Source: CAZGXM01 sp964529795 (lineage in GTDB: Bacteria; Bacillota; JADQBR01). From it: a DNA stretch of 61,598 nt. Of the stretch, positions 34,883 to 43,330 are shown piece after piece. How positions within the stretch are numbered: the first letter of the stretch is position 1; every line of letters starts with the position of its first letter. Where the stretch lies: positions 1 to 61,598 of the forward strand of contig CAZGXM010000007.1 of the NCBI GenBank assembly GCA_964529795.1, in the 5' to 3' direction. Made by a program: the position numbers and the translations under genes. The notes under the pieces were generated by a model. The model had not been told where the DNA came from. It was given only the letters and a program-made list of their open reading frames with translations, and searched no databases.

Positions 34883-36173
34883 AAATAAAAGCGTAGTAGG
34901 CGTTTCCACTACCAGAGTCGACGCCCTAGGTAAAGTTTTGGGAAAAGCTTCTTTTCCGGCAGACCTGAGCAAGCCCCGGATGCTTTATGCCAAAATCTTG
35001 CGCAGCCCCCATGCCCATGCGCGGATTAAGAAGCTGGACATTTCCGCTGCCGAAAAATTGCCCGGTGTTTATGCAGTAATTACTGCCCGTGACGTTCCAG
35101 GGGAAAACGCCCAGGGAGTGGTATTCACAGACATGCCGGTTCTGGCGGAAAATCAGGTATGCTCCGTAAATACCACTGTTGCGGCAGTTGCAGCAGAAAC
35201 CGAGGAAATAGCAAGTGAGGCGCTAAAACTAATCAAGGTTGAATATGAACCGCTTCCTGCTATATTTGACCCGGTTGAGGCAATGCAAGAGGAAGCTCCT
35301 CTTGTCCACCCGGAACGCAAGACAAATATCCTCTATCACCTTCCTATTCGAATGGGAGATGTGAAGCGGGGCTTTGAACAGGCCGCCGTTGTTGTGGAGG
35401 ACACTTACAGGACCCAGATGGTGGACCACGCCTTCCTGCAGCCTGAAGCAGCTCTTGCCTATCTCGACTGCCGAGGACATATGGTTGTGCATGTTGCAAC
35501 CCAGTATGTTCATTGGGACAGGGTAGAAATTGCCAGGGTGCTTGGCTTTCAGGAGGACCAGGTACGGGTAGTTTCCACTGCCGTTGGGGGAGCTTTTGGC
35601 GGCCGTGAGGACATGACCCTGCAGCCAATAGTGGCACTGTTGGCTTTGAAAACCGGAAGGCCCATAAAGGCCGTGTTGAAACGAAAAGAATCCTTTTTTG
35701 CCCACAGTAAAAGACATCCCATGATTATGGAGTACAAGACCGGAGTTAACAGCGAAGGAAGGCTGGTTGCAATCAAGGCCAGGATTATTGGAGATACCGG
35801 TGCCTATGCATCCTGGGCGCCCAATGTGCTGCGCAAAGCTGCAATCCATGCTACAGGGCCCTATCGCTGCCCCAATGTTGAAGTGGATGCCTATGCCGTA
35901 TATACCAACAACCCCTTCGCCGGTGCCATGCGCGGGTTTGGCGCTGCTCAGCCGCCAGTCGCAATGGGAAGTCAGATGGACCGCATGGCCGAAAAACTTG
36001 GCATCCACCCATTTACCATTCGCTGGCGCAACGCACTTGAAGTGGGCGATGCCACTGCCACAGGACAGGTGTTGACAAGTAGCGTAGGACTCAAGGAAAC
36101 GCTGCGCCAGGTAGCTAGCGCGGTGGGCTGGGTGATTGATGAGAGGACTGGGGAGGTGAGGGATAATGGCTAG
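34875..36173 (+). CDS. Molybdenum hydroxylase, N-terminal molybdopterin subunit (NdhL-like, complex 2)
   Basis: A 432-residue protein covering only the first part of a molybdopterin subunit: hammerhead (RVDALGKVLGKASFPADL, SPHAHARIKKLD), GGAFGGREDMT and AGAMRGFGAAQ. It ends with VIDERTGEVRDNG just where single-chain homologues continue. The next gene, overlapping by eight bases, supplies the rest. The combined length (432 + 333) equals a complete subunit such as the 763-residue one at 26467. The split occurs at a domain boundary, as in NdhL/NdhM of nicotinate dehydrogenase. Confidence 0.88.
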   Translation: MCENKSVVGVSTTRVDALGKVLGKASFPADLSKPRMLYAKILRSPHAHARIKKLDISAAEKLPGVYAVITARDVPGENAQGVVFTDMPVLAENQVCSVNTTVAAVAAETEEIASEALKLIKVEYEPLPAIFDPVEAMQEEAPLVHPERKTNILYHLPIRMGDVKRGFEQAAVVVEDTYRTQMVDHAFLQPEAALAYLDCRGHMVVHVATQYVHWDRVEIARVLGFQEDQVRVVSTAVGGAFGGREDMTLQPIVALLALKTGRPIKAVLKRKESFFAHSKRHPMIMEYKTGVNSEGRLVAIKARIIGDTGAYASWAPNVLRKAAIHATGPYRCPNVEVDAYAVYTNNPFAGAMRGFGAAQPPVAMGSQMDRMAEKLGIHPFTIRWRNALEVGDATATGQVLTSSVGLKETLRQVASAVGWVIDERTGEVRDNG

Positions 36174-37167
36174 GAAAAAAGGTCGTGGCATGGCCTGTAT
36201 CATTTACGGCACCGGTTATGGAAACGGCTTTCCCGACGTCTCCAGTGCCACCGTGGAGCTACATGATGATGGGTCTGCCACGGTGCACATCGGCGCTGTG
36301 GATTGCGGGCAGGGTTCAGATACCGTCCTGGTACAAATTGCCGCCCAGGAACTGGGGTTAGACACCTCCCAGGTTACCCTGGTCACAGGTGATACCGATT
36401 CCACCCCTGATGCCGGTACCACGGCGGCCACAAGACAGACCTATACATCCGGTAACGCCGTGCTTAGGGCTGCGAGAAAGGTAAAGGATAAACTGCTGGA
36501 ATGTGCCACTGGGGTACTGGGAGTAAATACCCCGGAAGGCCTCGAAGTGGCAGGTGGCTATATTTCTATCAGAGGTTACCCGCAAAAGAGGGTTTCCATT
36601 AAGGAACTGGCTTCAAAAGCCCGGTTGAGCGGCATACGCCTTTTGGGTACCGGCACCTTTATCACCCATACCACCAGTGTGGATACCTCCGCGGGGCAGG
36701 GTGCTCCCTACTGGCCTTACGCTTTTGCAACGCAGATTGCTGAAGTGGAAGTGGACACCAATACCGGCAGGATTCAAGTGCTCAAGGTAATTGCCGCTCA
36801 TGACGTGGGGAAGGCTATCAATCCACAGAGCGTCAGGGGTCAGATTGCAGGCGGTGTTGCCCAGGGAATAGGCTATGCTTTGTTAGAGGAAGTGCAGTTG
36901 AAGGAGGGTGGAATCACTAACCCCTATTTCAGCCAGTACTTGATCCCCACATGCATGGATGTGCCTGTGGTGGAACCCATCATAGTCGAAGACGGCGAGC
37001 CCAGCGGACCCTACGGGGCAAAAGGCGTAGGCGAGCCTGCAATGCTTCCGACTGCTCCGGCAATCCTCAATGCCATTTACGATGCCATAGGGGTTCGTTT
37101 TACAAGTCTGCCTGTTACGCCTGAAAAACTACTGACAGCTTTAAAAGATAAAGCTGAAGCACGTTAA
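36166..37167 (+). CDS. Molybdenum hydroxylase, C-terminal molybdopterin subunit (NdhM-like, complex 2)
   Basis: A 333-residue protein carrying the second half of the molybdopterin domain: GAVDCGQGSDTVLVQI, GTTAATRQTYTSGNA, HDVGKAINPQSVRGQI and the catalytic glutamate in GAKGVGEPAMLP. It has its own strong ribosome site (GGGGAGGTGAGGG, 36146-36158) before ATG 36166, so the division is a real two-gene arrangement and not a sequencing error. Both halves are needed for activity. Confidence 0.88.
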   Translation: MARKKGRGMACIIYGTGYGNGFPDVSSATVELHDDGSATVHIGAVDCGQGSDTVLVQIAAQELGLDTSQVTLVTGDTDSTPDAGTTAATRQTYTSGNAVLRAARKVKDKLLECATGVLGVNTPEGLEVAGGYISIRGYPQKRVSIKELASKARLSGIRLLGTGTFITHTTSVDTSAGQGAPYWPYAFATQIAEVEVDTNTGRIQVLKVIAAHDVGKAINPQSVRGQIAGGVAQGIGYALLEEVQLKEGGITNPYFSQYLIPTCMDVPVVEPIIVEDGEPSGPYGAKGVGEPAMLPTAPAILNAIYDAIGVRFTSLPVTPEKLLTALKDKAEAR

Positions 37168-37233
37168 AGGAAGGTTTGGAATTTGGGTGATATTAGTAAA
37201 TAAGTTTAACAAAATTTTGGGAGGTAATTAAAT

Positions 37234-38565
37234 ATGTCAGTTCAAAATCCTGTAGCTGAAAAAGGCTTTTTGGATCGTTTTTTCAAGTTGAGTGAAAACG
37301 GCACAGATGTGAGGACAGAGATTCTGGCAGGTCTGACCACATTCATGACTATGGCTTACATTATATTTGTAAACCCCAGCATTCTAAGTGTCACGGGGAT
37401 GGACTTTGGCGCCGTGCTGGTAGCCACCTGTCTTGCTGCCGCCTTCGGAACATTTGTCATGGGTTTATATGCCAACTATCCTTTTGCATTAGCTCCCGGC
37501 ATGGGACTAAACGCCTTTTTTGCCTACACTGTAGTTAAAGGTATGGGTTATTCCTGGGAGGTAGCATTGGCTGCAGTCTTTGTTGACGGCCTGATTTTTA
37601 TCATCTTGACTGCGACAAAGATTCGTCGAATGATTGTGGATGCCATACCCTTGAACTTGAAAATGGCTGTTAGTGCAGGTATCGGACTCTTTATTGCACT
37701 TATCGGATTTCACAACGCTGGAATCATTGTATCGAATGAAAACACCCTGGTAGCCCTGGGGGATTTCGGAAAGCCGGAGGTTTTGCTTGCGACTATAGGA
37801 CTGATAATTACGGCGGTATTAGTAGTTCGCAGGGTGAGGGGTGCCCTGCTTATAGGCATTATACTGGCCACCGTTATCGGCATCCCCATGGGTGTAACTG
37901 ACGTGAGCAATTTTGGCGTAGTAAGTGCTCCTCCTAGCCTGGCCCCGACCTTTGGAGCATTTGCTAAGGGTCTAAAGGGCCTGTGGACGGTGGGGCTTAT
38001 TCCGGTAATATTCTCCTTCACCTTTGTAGACCTGTTTGATACCATAGGTACCTTGATTGGTGTTTCCAGCAAGGCTGGTATGCTTGATGAAAAAGGCAGG
38101 CTTCCCAGAGCAAGCCAGGCTTTGACAGCAGACGCAGTTGCCACCCTGGCCGGCGCTGTAATAGGTACAAGCACCGTTACCACTTACGTGGAAAGTGCCT
38201 CCGGTGTCGCAGAAGGCGGGCGCACGGGTCTTACGGCTGTAACTGCAGCTGTGCTCTTCCTTGTGGCTATCTTCTTCTCACCCCTAATAGGAATAGTACC
38301 GGGAGCAGCTACCGCGCCTGTGCTAATTATCGTTGGTATTTTCATGATGGAGCCGGTAATGAAAATTGACTTTACCAATTATCTGGAAGCAATTCCTGCA
38401 TTTTTTGCCATAGTAATGATGCCATTTGCCTTTAGCATTGCTGATGGTATCATTTTCGGCACCCTTGCTTATAGCCTGTTGTACCTGTTGACTGGCAGGG
38501 CTAAGGAAATCAGTGGCACCATGTGGGTGTTGACAATATTGTTTATTATCTGGTTCTTTGTATAA
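37234..38565 (+). CDS. AzgA-type purine permease (NCS2 family)
   Basis: A 443-residue polytopic membrane protein (about 12-14 helices) of the AzgA/PbuG/GhxP group of the NCS2 superfamily. Diagnostic segments are the N-terminal FFKLSENGTDVRTEILAGLTTFMTMAYIIFVNPSIL region (read in two parts), APGMGLNAFFAYTVV, FVDLFDTIGTLIGV and TYVESASGVAEGGRTGLTA. Relatives import adenine, guanine and hypoxanthine with protons. It follows the second hydroxylase and precedes the deaminases, which fits uptake of the substrate purines. The ATG follows GGGAGG. Confidence 0.93.
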   Translation: MSVQNPVAEKGFLDRFFKLSENGTDVRTEILAGLTTFMTMAYIIFVNPSILSVTGMDFGAVLVATCLAAAFGTFVMGLYANYPFALAPGMGLNAFFAYTVVKGMGYSWEVALAAVFVDGLIFIILTATKIRRMIVDAIPLNLKMAVSAGIGLFIALIGFHNAGIIVSNENTLVALGDFGKPEVLLATIGLIITAVLVVRRVRGALLIGIILATVIGIPMGVTDVSNFGVVSAPPSLAPTFGAFAKGLKGLWTVGLIPVIFSFTFVDLFDTIGTLIGVSSKAGMLDEKGRLPRASQALTADAVATLAGAVIGTSTVTTYVESASGVAEGGRTGLTAVTAAVLFLVAIFFSPLIGIVPGAATAPVLIIVGIFMMEPVMKIDFTNYLEAIPAFFAIVMMPFAFSIADGIIFGTLAYSLLYLLTGRAKEISGTMWVLTILFIIWFFV

Positions 38566-38608
38566 AGCTTGCTGACTGACAACTACTGTCGTGAGTAGGA
38601 GGAACAAG

Positions 38609-39937
38609 ATGAGTCTTTTAATAAAAAATGCTACCATCGTGACAATGAATCCCGATAGAGAAGTTATTCATGGTAACATTTATATCGAGCAAAACCGTCT
38701 GGTAGAGATCGGAGAGACGCGAGAAACCGCCGAAGAAATAATTGATGCCAGAGACAGGGTAGTTATTCCTGGGCTTATACAACCTCATATACACCTTTGC
38801 CAGACGCTCTTTCGGGGACAGGCTGACGACCTGGAGTTACTTGACTGGCTTCGGCTGCGCATCTGGCCCTTGGAAGGAGCGCATGATGAAGAGTCCATAA
38901 GGACCTCAGCCCTCTTGGGACTGGGTGAACTGATTAAAGGCGGTACAACAGCCATAGTTGACATGGAGACGGTGCGCCACACGGATGCTGCCATTCAGGC
39001 CATTGCTGAAAGCGGCATCAGGGCTTTAACTGGCAAGGTCATGATGGACTACGGAGATGATGTGCCAGATACGCTCAAAGAGACCATAGACTCATCTCTC
39101 AAGGAAAGTGTGGATCTGCTTGAGAAATGGCATGGTTACAATGATGGTCTGATTCAGTATATTTTTGCGCCCCGCTTTGTGATTTCCTGTACTGAGGAAC
39201 TACTTAAAGAGGTTGGTCGTCTTGCAAAGCAATATGGTGTGAAGATACACACTCATGCTTCTGAAAACAAAGGTGAATGTGAGCTGGTAATGCAGCGACA
39301 CGGCATGCGAAATGTCATTTACCTGGAGCATATTGGGCTTACAGGACCTGACCTGATCTTGGCTCATTGCATCTGGCTTGATGACCGGGAAATGGAAATT
39401 ATCACTGAATCAGGAACCAAAGTTGTCCACTGCCCTTCATCCAATACCAAGCTAGCTTCCGGCATTGCCAGGATACCTGAAATGTTGGAGAAAAAAGGAA
39501 ATGTCTCAATTGCTGCCGACGGTGCCCCCTGCAACAACAACCTTGATGGCTGGCTGGAAATGCGCCTGGCAGCACTGCTGCAGAAACCACTGCATGGGCC
39601 CACTGCGATGCCTGCAGAGAAAGTGTTTGAACTGGTCACCATCGGCGGTGCCCGTGCAATGGGCCTGGCAGATGAAATCGGCAGCATAGAAGCGGGCAAA
39701 AAGGCTGACCTTGCAATTGTCGACCTCAACGGACTCCATACCCTGCCGGCTAGTAATACCAACATCTACAGCCGGCTGGTCTACGAGACAAGGGCTGACG
39801 ATGTGCGGGCCACCATTGTAAACGGCAAAGTACTGATGCGCGACAGGCAACTACTTACCATTGATGAAGAAGAAGTGAAGCGCCAGGCCGAACAGGACAT
39901 AATGCGCGTTGCCCGCCGTGCCGGTTTAATAGTCTAG
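38609..39937 (+). CDS. Amidohydrolase of the TrzA/ATZ/MtaD family (purine deaminase candidate)
   Basis: A 442-residue metal-dependent amidohydrolase. Ligands are PHIHLCQTLFRG, IHTHASENKGE, LAHCIWL and AADGAPCNN, with an N-terminal strand IDARDRVVIPGLIQ. Relatives deaminate S-adenosylhomocysteine, 5'-deoxyadenosine, methylthioadenosine or guanine-like rings. In this island, guanine deamination to xanthine or deamination of another aminopurine is the natural guess, but the specificity is not evident. ATG 38609 follows AGTAGGAGGAA; upstream in-frame codons lack a site. Confidence 0.87.
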   Translation: MSLLIKNATIVTMNPDREVIHGNIYIEQNRLVEIGETRETAEEIIDARDRVVIPGLIQPHIHLCQTLFRGQADDLELLDWLRLRIWPLEGAHDEESIRTSALLGLGELIKGGTTAIVDMETVRHTDAAIQAIAESGIRALTGKVMMDYGDDVPDTLKETIDSSLKESVDLLEKWHGYNDGLIQYIFAPRFVISCTEELLKEVGRLAKQYGVKIHTHASENKGECELVMQRHGMRNVIYLEHIGLTGPDLILAHCIWLDDREMEIITESGTKVVHCPSSNTKLASGIARIPEMLEKKGNVSIAADGAPCNNNLDGWLEMRLAALLQKPLHGPTAMPAEKVFELVTIGGARAMGLADEIGSIEAGKKADLAIVDLNGLHTLPASNTNIYSRLVYETRADDVRATIVNGKVLMRDRQLLTIDEEEVKRQAEQDIMRVARRAGLIV

Positions 39938-40060
39938 GAAGGAGAAGCATCACGGGTGTATGCCATAAGCGGAATCCGCGACGGGCAGGGCACTGTGTAC
40001 GGTAAAGGGACAAAAGCATCTGATGCTATACGGCCTTCATAGGAAATGCTTTAATTTCTT

Positions 40061-40085
40061 CCCAGGGAACCTACGGTTCCCTGGG
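40061..40085 (+). repeat. Perfect 11-bp hairpin upstream of ssnA
   Basis: CCCAGGGAACC (40061-40071) and GGTTCCCTGGG (40075-40085) form an uninterrupted stem with a TAC loop. No T run follows, so it is not a typical terminator. The surrounding gap (39938-40208) holds no gene but also contains the palindrome AGCATCTGATGCT and one copy of the 20-base repeat. Confidence 0.6.
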
Positions 40086-40135
40086 ACACTATAGGTGCGG
40101 GCGAAAAATTTTAATCTGATTGGTGGAATTCCTAA

Positions 40136-40155
40136 GAGCATGGAGCGGGCGGCAT
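40136..40155 (+). repeat. 20-base exact repeat, copy 2
   Basis: This is identical to 21290-21309. It lies about 55 bases upstream of the ssnA start, as the first copy lies about 40 bases upstream of hydA; both downstream genes are amidohydrolases. Confidence 0.7.
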
Positions 40156-40208
40156 GTCCAAAGCCTGCCGGTTACCCGCAGACAGACAACGAAGGGATAG
40201 GTGATCAC

Positions 40209-41540
40209 ATGTTACTGGTAGGAAACGGATTGCTGGTAAGCATGGATGAAGAAGTGGGTGTGATTGAAGAGGGTGCATTACTCATCAAGGGTGACACCAT
40301 TGCAGAGATAGGCGACACCCAAAAATTAAAAAAGGTTTATCCTGACGCCGAATTTATCGATGCTAGGGGTCGCCTGATACTGCCAGGTATGATCAACAGT
40401 CACATGCATCTTTACAGTACCTTTGCCCGGGGGCTGGCCATTTCTAAACCTCCCCATACTTTCGTACAGATACTGGAAAGGCTCTGGTGGCGCCTTGATA
40501 AGGGGTTGCTTTTGGAGGATGTCTACTACAGCGCCCTGGTATTGCTGATAGATTGTGTTAAAAACGGTACCACGACTATTATTGACCATCATGCCAGTCC
40601 TGGTACTGTCACCGGGAGCCTGGGCAAGATAGTAGAAGCCGTGGAAGCCACAGGGGTGAGGACCGTACTGGCCTACGAAGTTTCCGACCGTGACGGTGAT
40701 ACCGTTCGCGATGCCGGTATAAACGAAAACATGGAAGCAATAGCAAGATATGCGGCAGGCGAGCACCCGCTTGTGCGTGCGCTTTTTGGCCTGCATGCCT
40801 CTCTCACGCTCAGTGATGAGACACTGGCTCTGTGCCGGAATGCTCTGGGAGATTATGGCGAAAAAGTGGGCTTTCATATTCATGTGGCAGAGGGAATTGA
40901 AGACATCAATGACAGCCTTGCACGTTACGGGAAACGAGTAGTGGAACGCCTGGCGGACAGGGGTATACTCGGGTCGAATACAATTGCAGCGCACTGTGTG
41001 CATGTAAACGACAGGGAGATTAGAATTCTGGCTGAAACTGGTACCATGGTGGTGCACAATCCGGAATCCAACATGGGTAACGCGGTTGGCGTGGCTCCTG
41101 TGCTTAAAATGTTACAAGAGGGAGTTTTACTTGGGCTGGGTACGGACGGTTACACTGCCGACATGTTTGAGAGCATAAAAGTTGCCAATATCCTGCATAA
41201 ACTTGACCAGAAAAACCCCAGTGCAGCTTGGGCAGAGATACCGCAGATGGCCTTTACCAATAACAGAAAAATTGCTCGCCGGATCTTCGCCAGGGATTTG
41301 GGAGTGCTGCGCCCAGGTGCTGCCGCCGATGTAATCATTGTTGACTATCATCCCCCCACCACCCTGACTGCAGAGACCGCCTATTTTCACCTGCTGTTCG
41401 GGGTATCAGGCGGGCGGGTTGATACTACTATTGTTAACGGCAGTGTACGGATGCTGGAGAGGAAGCTGCAGGGGATTGACGAAGCTGCTATCTGTGCGAA
41501 GGCCAAAGGCCTTGCAGCCGACCTCTGGTCTCGTATTTAG
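40209..41540 (+). CDS. ssnA: Putative aminohydrolase SsnA
   Basis: A 443-residue amidohydrolase, the same length as E. coli SsnA (442), with shared segments LWWRLDKGLLLEDVYYSAL, TTTIIDHHASPG, FHIHVAEGIEDIND and LGTDGYTADMF. Metal ligands are in SHMHLYSTFARG, the HIHVAE histidines, AAHCVHV and GTDGY. It is a regular member of anaerobic urate-degradation gene sets with ygfK, ygeY, ygeW and hydA, where it is thought to hydrolyse a ring-opened intermediate. ATG 40209 is chosen by homology and by AGGTGAT upstream; an in-frame extension to 40095 is unsupported. Confidence 0.9.
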   Translation: MLLVGNGLLVSMDEEVGVIEEGALLIKGDTIAEIGDTQKLKKVYPDAEFIDARGRLILPGMINSHMHLYSTFARGLAISKPPHTFVQILERLWWRLDKGLLLEDVYYSALVLLIDCVKNGTTTIIDHHASPGTVTGSLGKIVEAVEATGVRTVLAYEVSDRDGDTVRDAGINENMEAIARYAAGEHPLVRALFGLHASLTLSDETLALCRNALGDYGEKVGFHIHVAEGIEDINDSLARYGKRVVERLADRGILGSNTIAAHCVHVNDREIRILAETGTMVVHNPESNMGNAVGVAPVLKMLQEGVLLGLGTDGYTADMFESIKVANILHKLDQKNPSAAWAEIPQMAFTNNRKIARRIFARDLGVLRPGAAADVIIVDYHPPTTLTAETAYFHLLFGVSGGRVDTTIVNGSVRMLERKLQGIDEAAICAKAKGLAADLWSRI

Positions 41541-41620
41541 CTGAGCTGGAAAAACTGGAAAAAAGGAGCTTCACAACCACGGAGTATTATATTTAGTATT
41601 ACAAGAAGGAGTTGATATAG

Positions 41621-43303
41621 CTGGAACTTATAGATCTGGTGTTAAAAAATGTCAGGATATTGGACGTTTTCACCGGGGAAATACTGGAGCCCAACGATCT
41701 GGCAATTGCTGATGGCCTCATAGTGGGCTGGGGAGACTACAAGGGCAGGGAAAAAGTTGACCTTGAGGGCAGAATCGTTGTTCCAGGCTTGATTGACGGT
41801 CATGTGCACCTTGAAAGTTCTATGGTTACTCCGGACCAGTTTGCCCGGGCTGTTGTGCCAAGGGGTACAGCGGCAGTGGTTGCAGACCCGCATGAGATAG
41901 CCAATGTATGCGGAAATGAAGGCCTGGAGTATATTCTCCAGGCAACTGAAAACCTGCCCCTGAGAGTATATATATCTGTACCTTCCTGCGTCCCGGCTAC
42001 GGACATGGAAGACAACGGAGCAACCCTTGATAGCAGAGATATTGCAAGGTGGATCCCCCATTCCAGGGTAGTGGGACTCGGGGAAGTAATGGATGTTCCT
42101 GCGGTGCTGCGCGGGGACAGTGATATGCTTGCTAAACTCGAGATTACCAGAAATGCCGGTAAGGTTATCGATGGGCACGCTCCCGGCTTAACGGGAAAGG
42201 GTTTGATGCGCTACCGGGCATTCGGCGTAGGTTCTGACCACGAGTGCACCTTAGCCGCCGAAGCTAGGGAGAAGCTGCAAATTGGTTTGAGAGTGATGCT
42301 ACGCGAGGGTACTGCTGCCAGGAACTTACTTGATTTGCTGCCTGCCGTCTCCCCTGAAAACCTGCGCTATTGGATGCTGGTGACCGATGACAGGCATCCG
42401 GGTGACCTGCTGGAGGAAGGTCACCTGGATCACCTTGTCCGGCTGGCAGTAAAAAGCGGTTTTGACGCTGTGAGTGCAATCAGAATGGCCACCATTAATA
42501 CTGCGGAGTATTTTGGCCTTAAAAGAATCGGGGCCATAGCGCCGGGATACCGGGCTGACCTTGTGGTGCTGGATGACTTGAATAGTTTTTCCGTTGCCCG
42601 TGTTTACTGCAACGGCAAACTGGCTGCCAAAGAGGGCAAACCTCTTTTTGAAGTCCAAACTCCTTCTTTAGAGGCCGTTTTTAACACTTGCAACGTAGCA
42701 CCGCTCAAGGAAAAAGATTTCAGGATATTCGCGGCGGGAGATGAGGCAAGGGTCATAGAACTTGTGCCCGGACAGATAATTACTCGTAAAGTGATTAGAA
42801 AAGTTAAAAGGATAAACGGCGAATTCGTAGCATCTCCTGAGCAGGATATAGCAAAACTGGCGGTGATAGAACGGCACTGTGCTACGGGCAAGATAGGCAG
42901 GGGATTGGTCCAGGGTTTTGGTTTGAAACGCGGCGCCCTGGCATCCACGGTTGCCCATGATGCCCACAATTTGGTGGTGCTTGGCATGGATTCCCGGGAC
43001 ATGCTGGTTGCCGCCAAGGTTGTTGTGGAAATGGCCGGTGGGCTAGCTTTAGCCCTTGATGGCAAATTGCTTGGGACTCTGCCCCTTGAAATTGCAGGCC
43101 TGATGAGCACCCTGAGCCTGGAAGAAGTCAGATCAAGGCTTTTCGACCTCGAGGCCAGGGCCAGGGAGCTTGGAGTCAGGGAATGCTTTGACCCGTTTTT
43201 GACCATGGCCTTTCTCTCGCTGGCGGTAATTTCGGAACTTAAGGTCACAAACAGGGGACTCATTGATGTGAGTGCAGGGGAAATAGTGCCTGTTTCCCTG
43301 TGA
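41621..43303 (+). CDS. ade: Adenine deaminase
   Basis: An adenine deaminase of the Ade (YerA-like) amidohydrolase family that converts adenine to hypoxanthine. Motifs: GLIDGHVHLESSMVTP with metal histidines, ADPHEIANV, GLGEVMDVP, IDGHAPGL, SDHECT, TDDRHPGDL and the C-terminal VAHDAHNLVVLG. The length is about 560 residues. The first ATG/GTG in frame, GTG 41639, has no ribosome site, whereas CTG 41621 lies nine bases after AAGGAG (41606-41611) and restores the ELIDLVLKNVRILDVFTGEI beginning seen in homologues. An in-frame TAG at 41618 blocks anything longer, so a CTG start is likely. Confidence 0.92.
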   Translation: MELIDLVLKNVRILDVFTGEILEPNDLAIADGLIVGWGDYKGREKVDLEGRIVVPGLIDGHVHLESSMVTPDQFARAVVPRGTAAVVADPHEIANVCGNEGLEYILQATENLPLRVYISVPSCVPATDMEDNGATLDSRDIARWIPHSRVVGLGEVMDVPAVLRGDSDMLAKLEITRNAGKVIDGHAPGLTGKGLMRYRAFGVGSDHECTLAAEAREKLQIGLRVMLREGTAARNLLDLLPAVSPENLRYWMLVTDDRHPGDLLEEGHLDHLVRLAVKSGFDAVSAIRMATINTAEYFGLKRIGAIAPGYRADLVVLDDLNSFSVARVYCNGKLAAKEGKPLFEVQTPSLEAVFNTCNVAPLKEKDFRIFAAGDEARVIELVPGQIITRKVIRKVKRINGEFVASPEQDIAKLAVIERHCATGKIGRGLVQGFGLKRGALASTVAHDAHNLVVLGMDSRDMLVAAKVVVEMAGGLALALDGKLLGTLPLEIAGLMSTLSLEEVRSRLFDLEARARELGVRECFDPFLTMAFLSLAVISELKVTNRGLIDVSAGEIVPVSL

Positions 43304-43330
43304 CGCTAGAGTAGAGCCGGTGATTATCCT

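Noticed and set aside
34875..37167. Frameshift explaining the two-part molybdopterin subunit
   Set aside because: The second part has its own strong ribosome site and start codon, and known relatives have the same split.
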